Assembly (NCBI RefSeq): GCF_016827595.1
Contig: NZ_JAECMS010000001.1
Span: 686,376-750,375 of the forward strand
Direction of reading: 5' to 3'
Origin: Luteirhabdus pelagi
GTDB taxonomy: Bacteria; Bacteroidota; Bacteroidia; Flavobacteriales; Flavobacteriaceae
Length of the DNA stretch: 64,000 bases
In this document: positions 15,462 to 24,183 of the stretch, in pieces
Position numbering within the stretch: position 1 is the first letter of the stretch
Layout of the letters: each line of letters begins with the position of its first letter
Notes under the pieces: model-generated
Told to the model about the DNA's origin: nothing
The model's database searches: none
The model's input: only the letters and a program-made list of their open reading frames with translations
Position numbers and translations under genes: made by a program

Positions 15462-16103
15462 ATGGATTTTTTACCAGACGACATAAACGATTACGTAGAG
15501 AAACATTCACAACCAGAACCGGAATTGCTACAGCAACTAAACCGGGAAACCTGGCAGAAGGTATTGGCCCCGCGAATGCTAAGCGGTCATTTGCAAGGAA
15601 GAGTACTGAGCATGCTTTCAAAATTAATTCGTCCGAAGCGTATTTTGGAAATAGGGACCTATACGGGCTATTCGGCCTTGTGCCTAGCAGAAGGATTAAC
15701 GGAAGACGGCAAGCTTCACACCATCGACTATAATGAAGAATTGCATGACTTCCAACGGAAGTATTTCGATAGATCGAAGTATGGCGATCAGATTATTCAG
15801 CATACTGGAAACGCATTGGAAATAATTCCCACTATCGATGAAACATTCGACATTGTCTTTATCGATGCCGATAAGCATAACTATCCGAATTATTTGGAAT
15901 TGATACTTCCAAAGATGACCTCTGGCTCCGTTATTTTAAGCGACAATGTATTATGGAGTGGAAAGGTGGTACAACCGGTAAAGGACGATGATGAAGATAC
16001 TAAAGCATTAATACAATACAACAAACTGCTTAACGAGCATCCAAAACTGGAAACCGTATTACTACCCATTCGCGATGGATTGACGGTTTCGAGGGTACGA
16101 TAA
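15462..16103 (+). CDS. SAM-dependent O-methyltransferase (COG4122, caffeoyl-CoA OMT-like)
   Basis: A 213-residue class I methyltransferase. Motif I is RILEIGTYTGYSAL (about residues 51-64), the metal/SAM acid is in DIVFIDADKHNYPNY (about 131-145), and VILSDNVLWSGKV follows. This cation-dependent group methylates catechol-type hydroxyls. A substrate related to the hydroxylated aromatics of the kynurenine island is possible but unproven. Gene order places it last on the plus strand before a bidirectional hairpin. Confidence 0.88.
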   Translation: MDFLPDDINDYVEKHSQPEPELLQQLNRETWQKVLAPRMLSGHLQGRVLSMLSKLIRPKRILEIGTYTGYSALCLAEGLTEDGKLHTIDYNEELHDFQRKYFDRSKYGDQIIQHTGNALEIIPTIDETFDIVFIDADKHNYPNYLELILPKMTSGSVILSDNVLWSGKVVQPVKDDDEDTKALIQYNKLLNEHPKLETVLLPIRDGLTVSRVR

Positions 16104-16262
16104 GAACTTACTATATCGTGGCTATGTCATGTTTCAGTCGTGTTTGGGTCATGTCTCCTTCGTGTAAAGGGTATGTAAGATTCCTAAAATGCTCACTTTT
16201 ATTCAAAAGATCAAACCAGTTGTATAAAGCGTTCGATACAGTCTCGGCGCCCCCTTAAAACG

Positions 16263-16283
16263 AATCCGGCACAAGGCCGGATT
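16263..16283. terminator. Bidirectional terminator between OMT and S8 protease genes
   Basis: A perfect 8-bp stem, AATCCGGC / GCCGGATT with loop ACAAG, has A-rich sequence on the left and TGTCTTT on the right. It lies between convergent genes and could serve both. Confidence 0.65.
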
Positions 16284-16311
16284 TGTCTTTATCTGATATA
16301 ATAGCTCCTAT

Positions 16312-17820
16312 TTACTGAACAGCTTCCAATGCATCTATATTTCCATACCCTTTCGTGCTATCCTTATACGGATAAAACTCGGAGCTTTGTCGCATTCTGT
16401 TCAATACTTGGCTACGCGACCATCCTGGATATTTCGACCATACCAAGGCCGCGATACCCGCTGTCGTCGCAGTAGCTACAGATGAGCCACCCACATAATC
16501 GCGATCGCCATTATAGAATCCTAATACCGTTCCAGTACGTCCGTTGTTATTATCGCGCTCCATGACAATAGTGAACTCAATCTCGCTTCCGTCATGGCAG
16601 GTATCACACTGTTGATAGGTACCATCGTCGGTAATACCCGTTACGGCCACTGTTTCATTCATGCTTGCGGGAAAAATAACAGGATACCAATTGGTGAAGT
16701 TTAAGGATGTTCCACCAGCGGCGAAAATCAATTTACCTCGATTGTACGCATACTTCACAGCATCGCGAACATTTCCTATGCCCCATGGATATCCAACTGA
16801 CATCGAGATGATCTTTACATCACTTCTATTTCCAAGTTGCTTCAAAGCGTCGGAAACACCTTTTCGCTCATGGTAATCGTTTAGTACTACATCTTCTGTA
16901 GCGCGATACGACACCAGATTACAGTTATAAGCCACTCCTACTGGCATGTTTTCATTGTTTCGAGGCGATGCAATAGTACTTCCCATACTGGTTCCATGGC
17001 CACATTTGTCGTGCGGACCGTCATAGTTGCTACTCCACCACCATGCCGAATCGATAAAAGTTCCATATTTTTGGATACTTCTACCACTGCTCCAGCCATC
17101 ATTGAATTTATTCCCCAAAAATGGTTGACTTTGGGAAACACCCGTATCGATAAGTCCAACGGTAATTCCAGCGCCTGTGCTGTGGGCCCAAGCTTGTTCA
17201 ATATTGTGTTCGTCGTACGTCCAGCTTACTAGAGCACCTGGCGCTACGGTACGGTAGTCGTTTGTATTCAGGGTCTGACCGTCTTTATCGCAGCCACTGG
17301 AAGAACGTTGTTGGGGATAGGTTTCACTGGTGAAATGTGAATAACCATTCGGTTCCAGATAGCGAATGTCGGTGCGCTTTCGAAGTTCTGTTATGGTAGC
17401 AAGGTTTTTCACCTCGACATCAATTACATTCAGAATAGCATCATCGTCCATTAGCATATCAGCGCGACGACTGTTTTCTGACGCTGCCACCGTTGCGATG
17501 ATCTGGTTTTTTGAAGCGGTAAGGCGTCTGTTTTCGGAAGTTCGAAAACTTTCACCTTCTTCTCCATAACCAATCGTTAGGATATTGCTACCATGTACCG
17601 TTGCACTCCAAAGTACTTGATCGCTTACAGTACTCCAACTGAAGTCGCCATTAGCTCGCAGTTCAGCATCGATGATGGCATTGATTTGTGGGATGGTTAA
17701 CAATTCTTGTTGTGAAGTGGAAGTAAGATCTGTTTCTTGAACTTCTTCTGAAATAGGATCTTGGGTACACGCGGCAAGCGCCAAGAATCCTGCTACAATG
17801 AAATAGTGAATTCTTTTCAT
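16312..17820 (-). CDS. S8 family (subtilisin-like) serine protease, lipoprotein
   Basis: A 502-residue lipoprotein. The start MKRIHYFIVAGFLALAAC has a clean lipobox (LAAC); the upstream in-frame ATG 30 nt earlier adds only polar residues, so I reject it. A prodomain (about residues 20-165) precedes the protease. The catalytic triad is visible: Asp in GLIDTGVSQS (about 227), His in CGHGTSMGSTIASP (about 275) and Ser in GGSSVATATTAGIAALVW (about 446). An insertion near the C-terminus contains CDTCHDG, most likely a disulfide or loop. Substrates are unknown; location at the periplasmic or cell-surface face is inferred from the lipid anchor. Confidence 0.93.
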   Translation of the reverse strand: MKRIHYFIVAGFLALAACTQDPISEEVQETDLTSTSQQELLTIPQINAIIDAELRANGDFSWSTVSDQVLWSATVHGSNILTIGYGEEGESFRTSENRRLTASKNQIIATVAASENSRRADMLMDDDAILNVIDVEVKNLATITELRKRTDIRYLEPNGYSHFTSETYPQQRSSSGCDKDGQTLNTNDYRTVAPGALVSWTYDEHNIEQAWAHSTGAGITVGLIDTGVSQSQPFLGNKFNDGWSSGRSIQKYGTFIDSAWWWSSNYDGPHDKCGHGTSMGSTIASPRNNENMPVGVAYNCNLVSYRATEDVVLNDYHERKGVSDALKQLGNRSDVKIISMSVGYPWGIGNVRDAVKYAYNRGKLIFAAGGTSLNFTNWYPVIFPASMNETVAVTGITDDGTYQQCDTCHDGSEIEFTIVMERDNNNGRTGTVLGFYNGDRDYVGGSSVATATTAGIAALVWSKYPGWSRSQVLNRMRQSSEFYPYKDSTKGYGNIDALEAVQ

Positions 17821-17894
17821 ATTAGGTTGGTTTTGTTGATTTCGTTCCAAGATACGAAAAAAACACTCTTAATCTTCACCTAAGAAATTCACTT

Positions 17895-18452
17895 TCAACG
17901 AATAGCTACTAATATGCGTTTTGTAGCCACATACCCGCCGTAGGCCATTACTACGCCAACCATAGCTCCTACCACAATATCACTAGGATAATGGACCCCT
18001 ACAAAAATACGACTGGCTACAAATAATAACGGCCACAGATATGCAAGGTAAATCCATTTGGTATAGTGGCGTATGACCAATACCATAAACGTCGTTACTG
18101 AAAAACTGGAGCTCGCATGGCCTGAGAAAAAACTGAAATTCGAAGGTCGCTGTAAAATTCGGATAAGTTCCGACAATGCTTCAACATTATTAGGGCGTAG
18201 ACGTTCGATACTCTCCTTCACCGTGTTGGTAAGAAGCATCGTCAGCCCAACAGTTACTAGCAGCATCAATAATACTATTCCCCCTTTTTTTGCTCGATAA
18301 TAAAAGAATATCAAACCGATGAATATTATAAATAAGGGAGTCCAAGTTTCCTCTTGGGTTATGGTTATCCAAAACGCATCATACCGTTCGATCCCTAAGT
18401 TATTCAAGAAAATAAAAAGCTCTTGATCCCAATGTTTCAGGAGCTCAAGCAT
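17895..18452 (-). CDS. PAP2 family membrane phosphatase
   Basis: A 185-residue integral membrane protein with about five or six hydrophobic segments. The phosphatase signature is complete: KESIERLRPNN (KxxxxxxRP), FFSGHASSSF (SGH) and SRIFVGVHYPSD (SRxxxxxHxxxD). Such enzymes dephosphorylate undecaprenyl pyrophosphate or phosphatidic or lipid-A phosphates, and the substrate is not evident here. Its ATG overlaps the tatA stop codon by one base (TAATG), so the two genes are translationally coupled. Confidence 0.9.
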   Translation of the reverse strand: MLELLKHWDQELFIFLNNLGIERYDAFWITITQEETWTPLFIIFIGLIFFYYRAKKGGIVLLMLLVTVGLTMLLTNTVKESIERLRPNNVEALSELIRILQRPSNFSFFSGHASSSFSVTTFMVLVIRHYTKWIYLAYLWPLLFVASRIFVGVHYPSDIVVGAMVGVVMAYGGYVATKRILVAIR

Positions 18453-18739
18453 TAGAACTTACGCTTAATGGGACCTGTAATTTCTTCTACGTCATCTTTT
18501 ACCTGATCGATTTCCTTACGCACATCCTTGGTTATATCTACATCAATTCCTTGCTTCTCGGCACTTTTAGTTATCTCCGATTTGATATCGTTTGTAGCAT
18601 CCTTGATCTGTCGCATTCCCTTTCCCAAACCACGTGCGATTTCCGGCACCTTATCGGCACCAAAGACTAGCAGGACAATGAAGAGAATAAAAACAATTTC
18701 GGCCCCGCTAATAAATAGAAAAATAACTTGCGAAATCAT
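18452..18739 (-). CDS. tatA: Twin-arginine translocase subunit TatA/TatE family
   Basis: A 95-residue protein with a short N-terminal transmembrane helix, the FG hinge (VFGADKVPEIARGLGKGM, about residues 25-42), an amphipathic helix and a long charged tail. It forms the protein-conducting element of the Tat pathway for folded proteins, with TatC encoded elsewhere. The length fits TatA/TatE rather than TatB. It is the first gene of the tatA-PAP2 pair, a pairing I recall from other flavobacteria. Confidence 0.92.
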   Translation of the reverse strand: MISQVIFLFISGAEIVFILFIVLLVFGADKVPEIARGLGKGMRQIKDATNDIKSEITKSAEKQGIDVDITKDVRKEIDQVKDDVEEITGPIKRKF

Positions 18740-18801
18740 GCTGCAAATATACGCAATTGAATACGGTTCGCGATAGCGTCATATAGACGATTTATAACAA
18801 A

Positions 18802-18832
18802 AAATCCCCACCAATCGAATTGGCAGGGATTT
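18802..18832 (-). terminator. Rho-independent terminator after the M1 peptidase gene
   Basis: Stem AAATCCC...CCAAT / ATTGG...GGGATTT with loop CGA. On the minus strand the stem is followed by TTTTTTGTT. It lies just downstream of the M1 peptidase stop codon and before tatA. Confidence 0.8.
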
Positions 18833-18853
18833 CGTTCCGTTTCAGTAACGCAA

Positions 18854-21178
18854 TTAGTCTTGGTCGTTTCGTTGCTTAAACGATTCGAACTCGCTTAACT
18901 TCTTACGCTGTGGCCAAGTATTATTTTCGGTATCGATATCGGCTGTTTCTTCCTCTGGATCGACAACGATTTTTGTGATTTCCTTTTCAGTAGCCATCAA
19001 CTTGCTTACCTCAGCATCATTTTTTCTCCAGATCTGTGCAGGGTACGTGATGGTTTCGGTGCTTCCATCTGCATAGTGATATTCAGCAATAATCGGCATT
19101 GGAATTCCACCCGGCTTTTCGAAGGTGATTTCGTAGAAGTATTTAGGCTTCTTCAATCGCGCACGCTCTTCAGCTGAATAATTATCCATAATAAATTCCT
19201 GAAGGGTACTAACATCCTTCAAAGAAGCATTTCGCATACTTTCATCGAAGTCTTCACTATCTTCTTCAACTAAATATACCAAAGGAGGAAGATCGCTTTC
19301 ACTCATGCCGCGAGATTCCATCATTTGACGTACTTGGGCGTTCATCTTTGAAGTGACAAAGAATTTTTTCACATCCTTCACACCGATATCGGTAAATTCG
19401 GTAGTGTAGAACCATGCTCTCCAGAACCAATCTAAATCGACTGCTGATGCATCTTCCATTGAACGGAAGAAATCCTCTGGCGTTGGGTGTTTGAACATCC
19501 AACGATTCGAGTATACCTTAAATGCATAATCGAATAGGTCGCGCCCCATAATGGTTTCACGAAGTATGTTTAATCCAGTCGCTGGCTTTCCATAGGCATT
19601 TGCTCCAAAATTATAGGTATTTAATCCTTTTGTCATAATCGGTGCCATCTGATCTTGATCGGCCGACATATAATTTACGATATTCTTCGCCGGTCCGCGA
19701 CGGGAAGGATATTTCTGGTTTGGTGCAATAGCATCTGGATATTTTTCACCAAAATCTTGCTCGGCTACATACTGTACGAAGGTATTCAATCCTTCGTCCA
19801 TCCACGTCCACTGACGCTCATCGCTATTCACGATCATCGGGAAATAGTTATGTCCCACTTCGTGAATAATTACGGAAATCATTCCGTATTTCGTACGCTC
19901 GCTATAGTTTCCATCTTCGTCGGGACGACCATAGTTCCAGCAGATCATCGGATATTCCATTCCTTGATTCTTCGCATGCACTGAAATAGCTTTAGGATAA
20001 GGATAATCGAAAGTCATACGAGAATACGACTCCAAGGTACTGGCAACCGCTCTTGTAGAATATTCCTCCCACAATGGATTCCCTTCTGGTGGATAAAGTG
20101 AAACCGCCATCACAGTAGAACCGTTATTCTGCCTCACGGCCATCATATCCCAGATAAACTTACGCGAGGTTGCAAACGCATAGTCACGTACATTTTCTGC
20201 CTTGAATTTCCATGTTTTCTTGCTAGTAGCAAATCCTTTAGAAGCCGCTTCTGCTTCTTCTTGGGAAACGATAATTACAGGCTTATCGTAGTTTTTCTTC
20301 GCCATATCGTAACGGCGCATCATTTCTTTTGAGAATACCTCTTTTCTATTCTGAAGGCTTCCAGTAGCATCCAATACGTGATCGGATGGAACCGTAATGT
20401 TCACTTCAAAATCGCCAAAAGGAAGTGCGAACTCATCGCGACCCCAGAACTGACTGTTCTGCCATCCCTCAACATCATTATACACAGCCATACGCGGGTA
20501 GAACTGTGCGATAACATACGATCGGTTTCCGTCTGCAAATTCTTCATATCCACTACGAGCACGATTTACGGTATGGTCGGGAATATTGTACCACCATTTG
20601 ATAGAAAAAGTGAAATCGTCGCCAGGCTCCATATCCTCTGGTAACTCGACACGCATCATCGTACGGTTAATAGTATGCGGGAGTGGTTTTCCGTCCTCAT
20701 CTCGAACATAATCAATCTTAAAACCACCATCAAAACCTTCGGTCATTCTATTGGAAACGAAGCTTGCAGCCAATTCAGCTGGAACTGCTCCGTCGGGTTC
20801 AATTAGAGGCGATTTGGAGTCGCGGGCACGAACGTTTTGGTCTAATTGTACCCAAAGGTATTCCAATACATCTGGTGAATTATTATAGTACGTAATGGTT
20901 TCGGTACCATACAAGCGCTTTTCCTCATCGTTCAATTCGATATCCATTTCATAATCCGCCTGCTGCTGATAATAATTTGGTCCCGGCGCACCGCTCGCAC
21001 TTCTGTATTGGTTAGGAGTAGAAAACTCCTCATACAGTTGCTTAAAACGGTTATTATTATAATGTCCTTGTTTTCGAACTTCTTCCGTTGCTTCGGAATT
21101 TTCCTCTTGATCCTGCGCTTGCATTATTCCTGTTGAAAGAAACAGGCTAGCGACAAAAAGATACTTAAGTATTTTCAT
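18854..21178 (-). CDS. M1 family metallopeptidase, exported
   Basis: A 774-residue zinc aminopeptidase-like protein with a signal peptide (residues 1-21, ending IMQAQ). The zinc site HEVGHNYF (HExxH near residue 440) is followed 18 residues later by the third ligand Glu in WMDEGLNTF. The exopeptidase GAMEN-like motif appears as GMEYPM about 35 residues before it. An N-terminal beta-domain (about 70-290) and helical C-terminal part complete the fold. It probably trims peptides in the periplasm or at the surface. The DUF6702 gene lies 62 bp upstream on the same strand. Confidence 0.93.
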   Translation of the reverse strand: MKILKYLFVASLFLSTGIMQAQDQEENSEATEEVRKQGHYNNNRFKQLYEEFSTPNQYRSASGAPGPNYYQQQADYEMDIELNDEEKRLYGTETITYYNNSPDVLEYLWVQLDQNVRARDSKSPLIEPDGAVPAELAASFVSNRMTEGFDGGFKIDYVRDEDGKPLPHTINRTMMRVELPEDMEPGDDFTFSIKWWYNIPDHTVNRARSGYEEFADGNRSYVIAQFYPRMAVYNDVEGWQNSQFWGRDEFALPFGDFEVNITVPSDHVLDATGSLQNRKEVFSKEMMRRYDMAKKNYDKPVIIVSQEEAEAASKGFATSKKTWKFKAENVRDYAFATSRKFIWDMMAVRQNNGSTVMAVSLYPPEGNPLWEEYSTRAVASTLESYSRMTFDYPYPKAISVHAKNQGMEYPMICWNYGRPDEDGNYSERTKYGMISVIIHEVGHNYFPMIVNSDERQWTWMDEGLNTFVQYVAEQDFGEKYPDAIAPNQKYPSRRGPAKNIVNYMSADQDQMAPIMTKGLNTYNFGANAYGKPATGLNILRETIMGRDLFDYAFKVYSNRWMFKHPTPEDFFRSMEDASAVDLDWFWRAWFYTTEFTDIGVKDVKKFFVTSKMNAQVRQMMESRGMSESDLPPLVYLVEEDSEDFDESMRNASLKDVSTLQEFIMDNYSAEERARLKKPKYFYEITFEKPGGIPMPIIAEYHYADGSTETITYPAQIWRKNDAEVSKLMATEKEITKIVVDPEEETADIDTENNTWPQRKKLSEFESFKQRNDQD

Positions 21179-21240
21179 AATATCTGCGATAATTTTTAGG
21201 CGGTTAAAAATAGGTTTTATGATACGGTTTGAAATGTGAA

Positions 21241-21756
21241 TTACTTGAAGTTTAACATTTCTTTAGGTTTTGATTTTTCGAGAATAAAACTTCGGTTGGT
21301 TTGTGGTGTTTTTAGGTGAATGATATTTTGCTGATCATCGAACATATCGAAGAGTACTTCATTTTCAATTTCCAACGATTTCAATGTTGAAACATCCTTA
21401 ATTTCAAGATAGGCACTCATAATGTCAATATCATATTCTCGACCTAAATACTCGGGTTCGATTTCTTTTCCATTCACCTTAAAATGAAGCTTTTTTAGGA
21501 TGTAGGATCTTGCCAAATCGGCATAGGCTTCAGTTTCCTTGGTCGTTGCCAACGAAATATCCGGGTTTTGATATCGCTTTCGCAATACATTTTCCAAATC
21601 GTCGATAAATATTTTAGTGATAATCTGAAGTGACTCCTTCTTCTTCGCATACTCTACAATAGTAGTACTTACATAAAATTTATGCGCAATTCCGGCTCCC
21701 GAAAACAGCGGAATACAACATACGAGTACTAAGATTTTTAAAAACTTCATAGCCAT
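21241..21756 (-). CDS. DUF6702 family exported protein
   Basis: A 171-residue protein with a signal peptide (about residues 1-24, LVLVCCIPLFSGAGIA) and conserved HKFYVSTTIVEYAKKKESLQI at the mature N-terminus, then ITKIFIDDLENVLRKRY. This matches the DUF6702 family of small secreted Bacteroidetes proteins of unknown function, usually encoded just upstream of an M1 peptidase, as here. A second ATG 6 nt downstream is equally possible. It may be a partner of the peptidase (inference from context). Confidence 0.8.
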   Translation of the reverse strand: MAMKFLKILVLVCCIPLFSGAGIAHKFYVSTTIVEYAKKKESLQIITKIFIDDLENVLRKRYQNPDISLATTKETEAYADLARSYILKKLHFKVNGKEIEPEYLGREYDIDIMSAYLEIKDVSTLKSLEIENEVLFDMFDDQQNIIHLKTPQTNRSFILEKSKPKEMLNFK

Positions 21757-21813
21757 TACCTGTTCATTAGATGTTGAGGCAACCTAAATGTTACAAGATT
21801 CATTCCTTTTTTC

Positions 21814-22599
21814 TCATTCTTCGGAAGAAAACCGCTCTCTATAAACAGGTGCCTTGGCTTCAAAAATAGCGATTACATTGGCGAAATCCTCTTTAATAAA
21901 AGCATTCTTCATATCGCTCGTTTCTAGACAAAACAATAAGAAGTCGTAGGTACGGTGTTCCGGTATCTGAAAGGCTTCACTAAAAAAATCGGAGGAATAC
22001 AAGACTAGCAACGCTGCTACATTTTCGTTCTGTTGTTGCCACTCGCGTCGTTTTTTCAACTTTTTATAATAGCCACTGATATATTTGTACAATCCTTCAA
22101 CGTCTACCGATACAGGCGTAATCACCTGACCAACAAGATTTGGAATTTTTTCTTCGTGTTCACCCTTGAACCCTGGAATACCAACATCATCAAAATTTAA
22201 CTGCTTCTCTGTTTTGATATTTTTCAGGTCCGACGACAGGTTTCCCGTTAAATTCGGGCCTAGGTATACCTCATCCAATTCGTTTATAGCCTCTTTCAAA
22301 TAGACGATCAAAGGCTGTTCATCCAATACTTTTTGTGTAATGACAACTTTTTTCACTTCATATTGAACGGATGAAAGCATGAGGGTATCATTTGCCTTCG
22401 CAGCTATTACAAACGCACCGTTTTGATTGGTAATGGTATTGTAACGGGAATTGAGGTTCATAACATGAATACTTTCCACGTCGCTTACATCCCGTACTTC
22501 ACCCCTTAATTCTTGTCGCTGTTGCCCGTGGGAGGATATACTGAACAAAGCGATCAGCAAAAAGAGTAGCTTAGTCGGTTTTGAGATACACCGCTGCAT
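21814..22599 (-). CDS. Carboxypeptidase-regulatory-like domain protein (copy 2)
   Basis: A 261-residue exported protein. I place the start at the ATG at 22599 (MQRCISKPTKLLFLLIALF), which gives a signal peptide ending SHGQ; the open frame runs 129 nt further upstream but only inside the neighbouring gene. Residues about 28-110 form a CarboxypepD_reg-like beta-sandwich (LRGEVRDVSDVESIHVMNLN, YNTITNQNGAFVIAAK). The rest is helical and charged. It is a paralogue of the gene just upstream (shared INELDEV and LTGNL blocks), and the two overlap by 29 bp. Confidence 0.8.
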   Translation of the reverse strand: MQRCISKPTKLLFLLIALFSISSHGQQRQELRGEVRDVSDVESIHVMNLNSRYNTITNQNGAFVIAAKANDTLMLSSVQYEVKKVVITQKVLDEQPLIVYLKEAINELDEVYLGPNLTGNLSSDLKNIKTEKQLNFDDVGIPGFKGEHEEKIPNLVGQVITPVSVDVEGLYKYISGYYKKLKKRREWQQQNENVAALLVLYSSDFFSEAFQIPEHRTYDFLLFCLETSDMKNAFIKEDFANVIAIFEAKAPVYRERFSSEE

Positions 22600-23392
22600 A
22601 CGCTTCGCTCTGCTCCAACATGAATTCGAACAACAACAATGCATTTTCATCGGTAAGCCATTCACTTTTAAGTCCATTATCGATAGTGTAATAGAGGAAA
22701 TGCTTTGCTTTCTCCTTCGGTATTCCAAAGGTAGTCCACAAAAACGAATCTGAATAATGATTCTGTAAGGCTTCGAAAAGATCGCTTCTGCTTTTCAACT
22801 TTTCAGCTTTCCCCTTGCTTTTTTTCCGCTTTGGAAAAATTAATTCGGCCACCTTCACAAAATCCAGCGAAGCGACGGGCATTTTATTCAATCCAAGGGC
22901 ATCCTCTGCGGCATTTCCCTGAATTTTCGATAGGCGATCTGGCGCAAATTCGTAATCGTTCATTATTGTTTCATACGATAAATCCCAATTGGGCACAAAG
23001 ACATAAGTGTCGATATTTTCAGCGTCAATTTTTAAGTTTCCGGTAAGGGAATGCGGCCGAATAACCACCTCCTCCAATTCATTTATGGCGGGATTCAGGT
23101 AAATCTTCAAATTGTTTTTCAATATCGTTTCTTCGTCAACTATTACAGTGAAGGTCTGGTATTGCAATGCCGTAACCACAATATGGTCGTTACGCCCCAT
23201 CAGTAATTCGAAAGCTCCAGAAGCGTCGGTCACCGTTCCTTTATTGATGGATTTATTAAAGATATGAACCCCTTCTACATCATCACCCACTGGGGCGGTA
23301 ACAACCCCAGGAACAATAGTTCTTTCAGAAGTTTGCGCATGAAAAGTAGCGATACAGAATAAGGCAAGGAGTAAGGGGTAAAATTTTCCCAT
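22571..23392 (-). CDS. Carboxypeptidase-regulatory-like domain protein (copy 1)
   Basis: A 273-residue exported protein with a signal peptide (MGKFYPLLLALFCIATFHAQ) and an N-terminal CarboxypepD_reg-like domain (PGVVTAPVGDDVEGVHIFNK, GTVTDASGAFELLMG). It is followed by INELEEVVIRP, typical of the boundary seen in TonB receptors, and then a receptor-free helical tail of about 150 residues. So it carries the receptor-type N-domain without plug or barrel. Function unknown. It is the first gene of a four-gene minus-strand run (copy 1, copy 2, DUF6702, M1 peptidase). Confidence 0.8.
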   Translation of the reverse strand: MGKFYPLLLALFCIATFHAQTSERTIVPGVVTAPVGDDVEGVHIFNKSINKGTVTDASGAFELLMGRNDHIVVTALQYQTFTVIVDEETILKNNLKIYLNPAINELEEVVIRPHSLTGNLKIDAENIDTYVFVPNWDLSYETIMNDYEFAPDRLSKIQGNAAEDALGLNKMPVASLDFVKVAELIFPKRKKSKGKAEKLKSRSDLFEALQNHYSDSFLWTTFGIPKEKAKHFLYYTIDNGLKSEWLTDENALLLFEFMLEQSEAYAAVYLKTD

Positions 23393-23465
23393 TGATAGAA
23401 TTTACATTTGAAAGACGAGCGTTTGGCGGAAGCGTTTCTTATTTTTATGGTTTGAAGCGATTTTT

Positions 23466-24170
23466 ATGAAAAACCTATTGTTAGCAAGTACTTCTACCGT
23501 GCACGGAGGTGCTTATCTTGACTACCTTTTATCAGAATTGGAAGCACTTTTTTTTGAAACCGATGACATCATCTTTATTCCCTATGCAAGACCTGGTGGC
23601 ATTTCGCATAATCAATATACTGAAAAGGCTCATGATGCCTTTCAGAAAATTGGAAAATCTATCCGTGGCATACATACATTTGAAGATCCAGCAGCAGCCA
23701 TCAAAAATAGCAAAGGTGTTTTTACGGGAGGTGGAAACACCTTCGTCTTGGTTAGTCAGTTGTACAACTTCAACATAATGCCTGCTTTACGGGAAGCAAT
23801 TTTTGACGGCCTCCCCTACCTTGGCACCAGTGCCGGAAGTAATATTGCCGGTGTTACTATGCAAACGACCAACGATATGCCGATTATGTACCCGCCTTCA
23901 TTTAAAACCTTGGGCGCCATTCCATTCAATATTAACCCACACTATTTAGACCCAGATCCCGATAGCAAGCATATGGGGGAAACTCGCGAAACAAGAATTG
24001 GCGAATTTCATGCGTACAATACCTTACCCGTGGTCGGAATTCGTGAAGGAAGTTGGTTGCGAGTGCAAGGCGATACTATAACGCTTGGCGGCGAACTTTC
24101 CGTTCGAATTTTTGAAAAGGACAAAGAAGCAGTAGAAAAAACCTCGGGTTCTGAAATTCACTTCGACTAA
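23466..24170 (+). CDS. pepE: Dipeptidase E (peptidase S51, alpha-aspartyl dipeptidase)
   Basis: A 234-residue cytoplasmic serine peptidase of the class-I glutamine amidotransferase-like fold. It cleaves dipeptides with N-terminal aspartate. The nucleophile elbow GTSAGSN (Ser about residue 121), GGGNTFVL (about 88-95) and NPHYLDPDPDSKHMGETRETR with the catalytic His are all present. The length matches the bacterial enzyme. It begins a plus-strand run of peptidases (M15, M48, amidohydrolase) with 13-27 bp gaps, probably an operon. Confidence 0.93.
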   Translation: MKNLLLASTSTVHGGAYLDYLLSELEALFFETDDIIFIPYARPGGISHNQYTEKAHDAFQKIGKSIRGIHTFEDPAAAIKNSKGVFTGGGNTFVLVSQLYNFNIMPALREAIFDGLPYLGTSAGSNIAGVTMQTTNDMPIMYPPSFKTLGAIPFNINPHYLDPDPDSKHMGETRETRIGEFHAYNTLPVVGIREGSWLRVQGDTITLGGELSVRIFEKDKEAVEKTSGSEIHFD

Positions 24171-24183
24171 AAACATATTTGCT

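Noticed and set aside
16104-16311. A tRNA or small RNA gene between the OMT and S8 genes
   Set aside because: Only one terminator-like hairpin is visible; there is no cloverleaf or CCA end. No tRNA was seen in any other gap either.
16312-16700. CDTCHDG in the S8 protease as a heme c-binding CXXCH
   Set aside because: A single motif sits inside a protease loop, with no cytochrome fold or second ligand; a disulfide or loop is simpler.
22600-22728. N-terminal extension of carboxypeptidase-like copy 2 to 22728
   Set aside because: It lies wholly inside the neighbouring gene, is Cys- and Arg-rich noise, and would bury the signal peptide.
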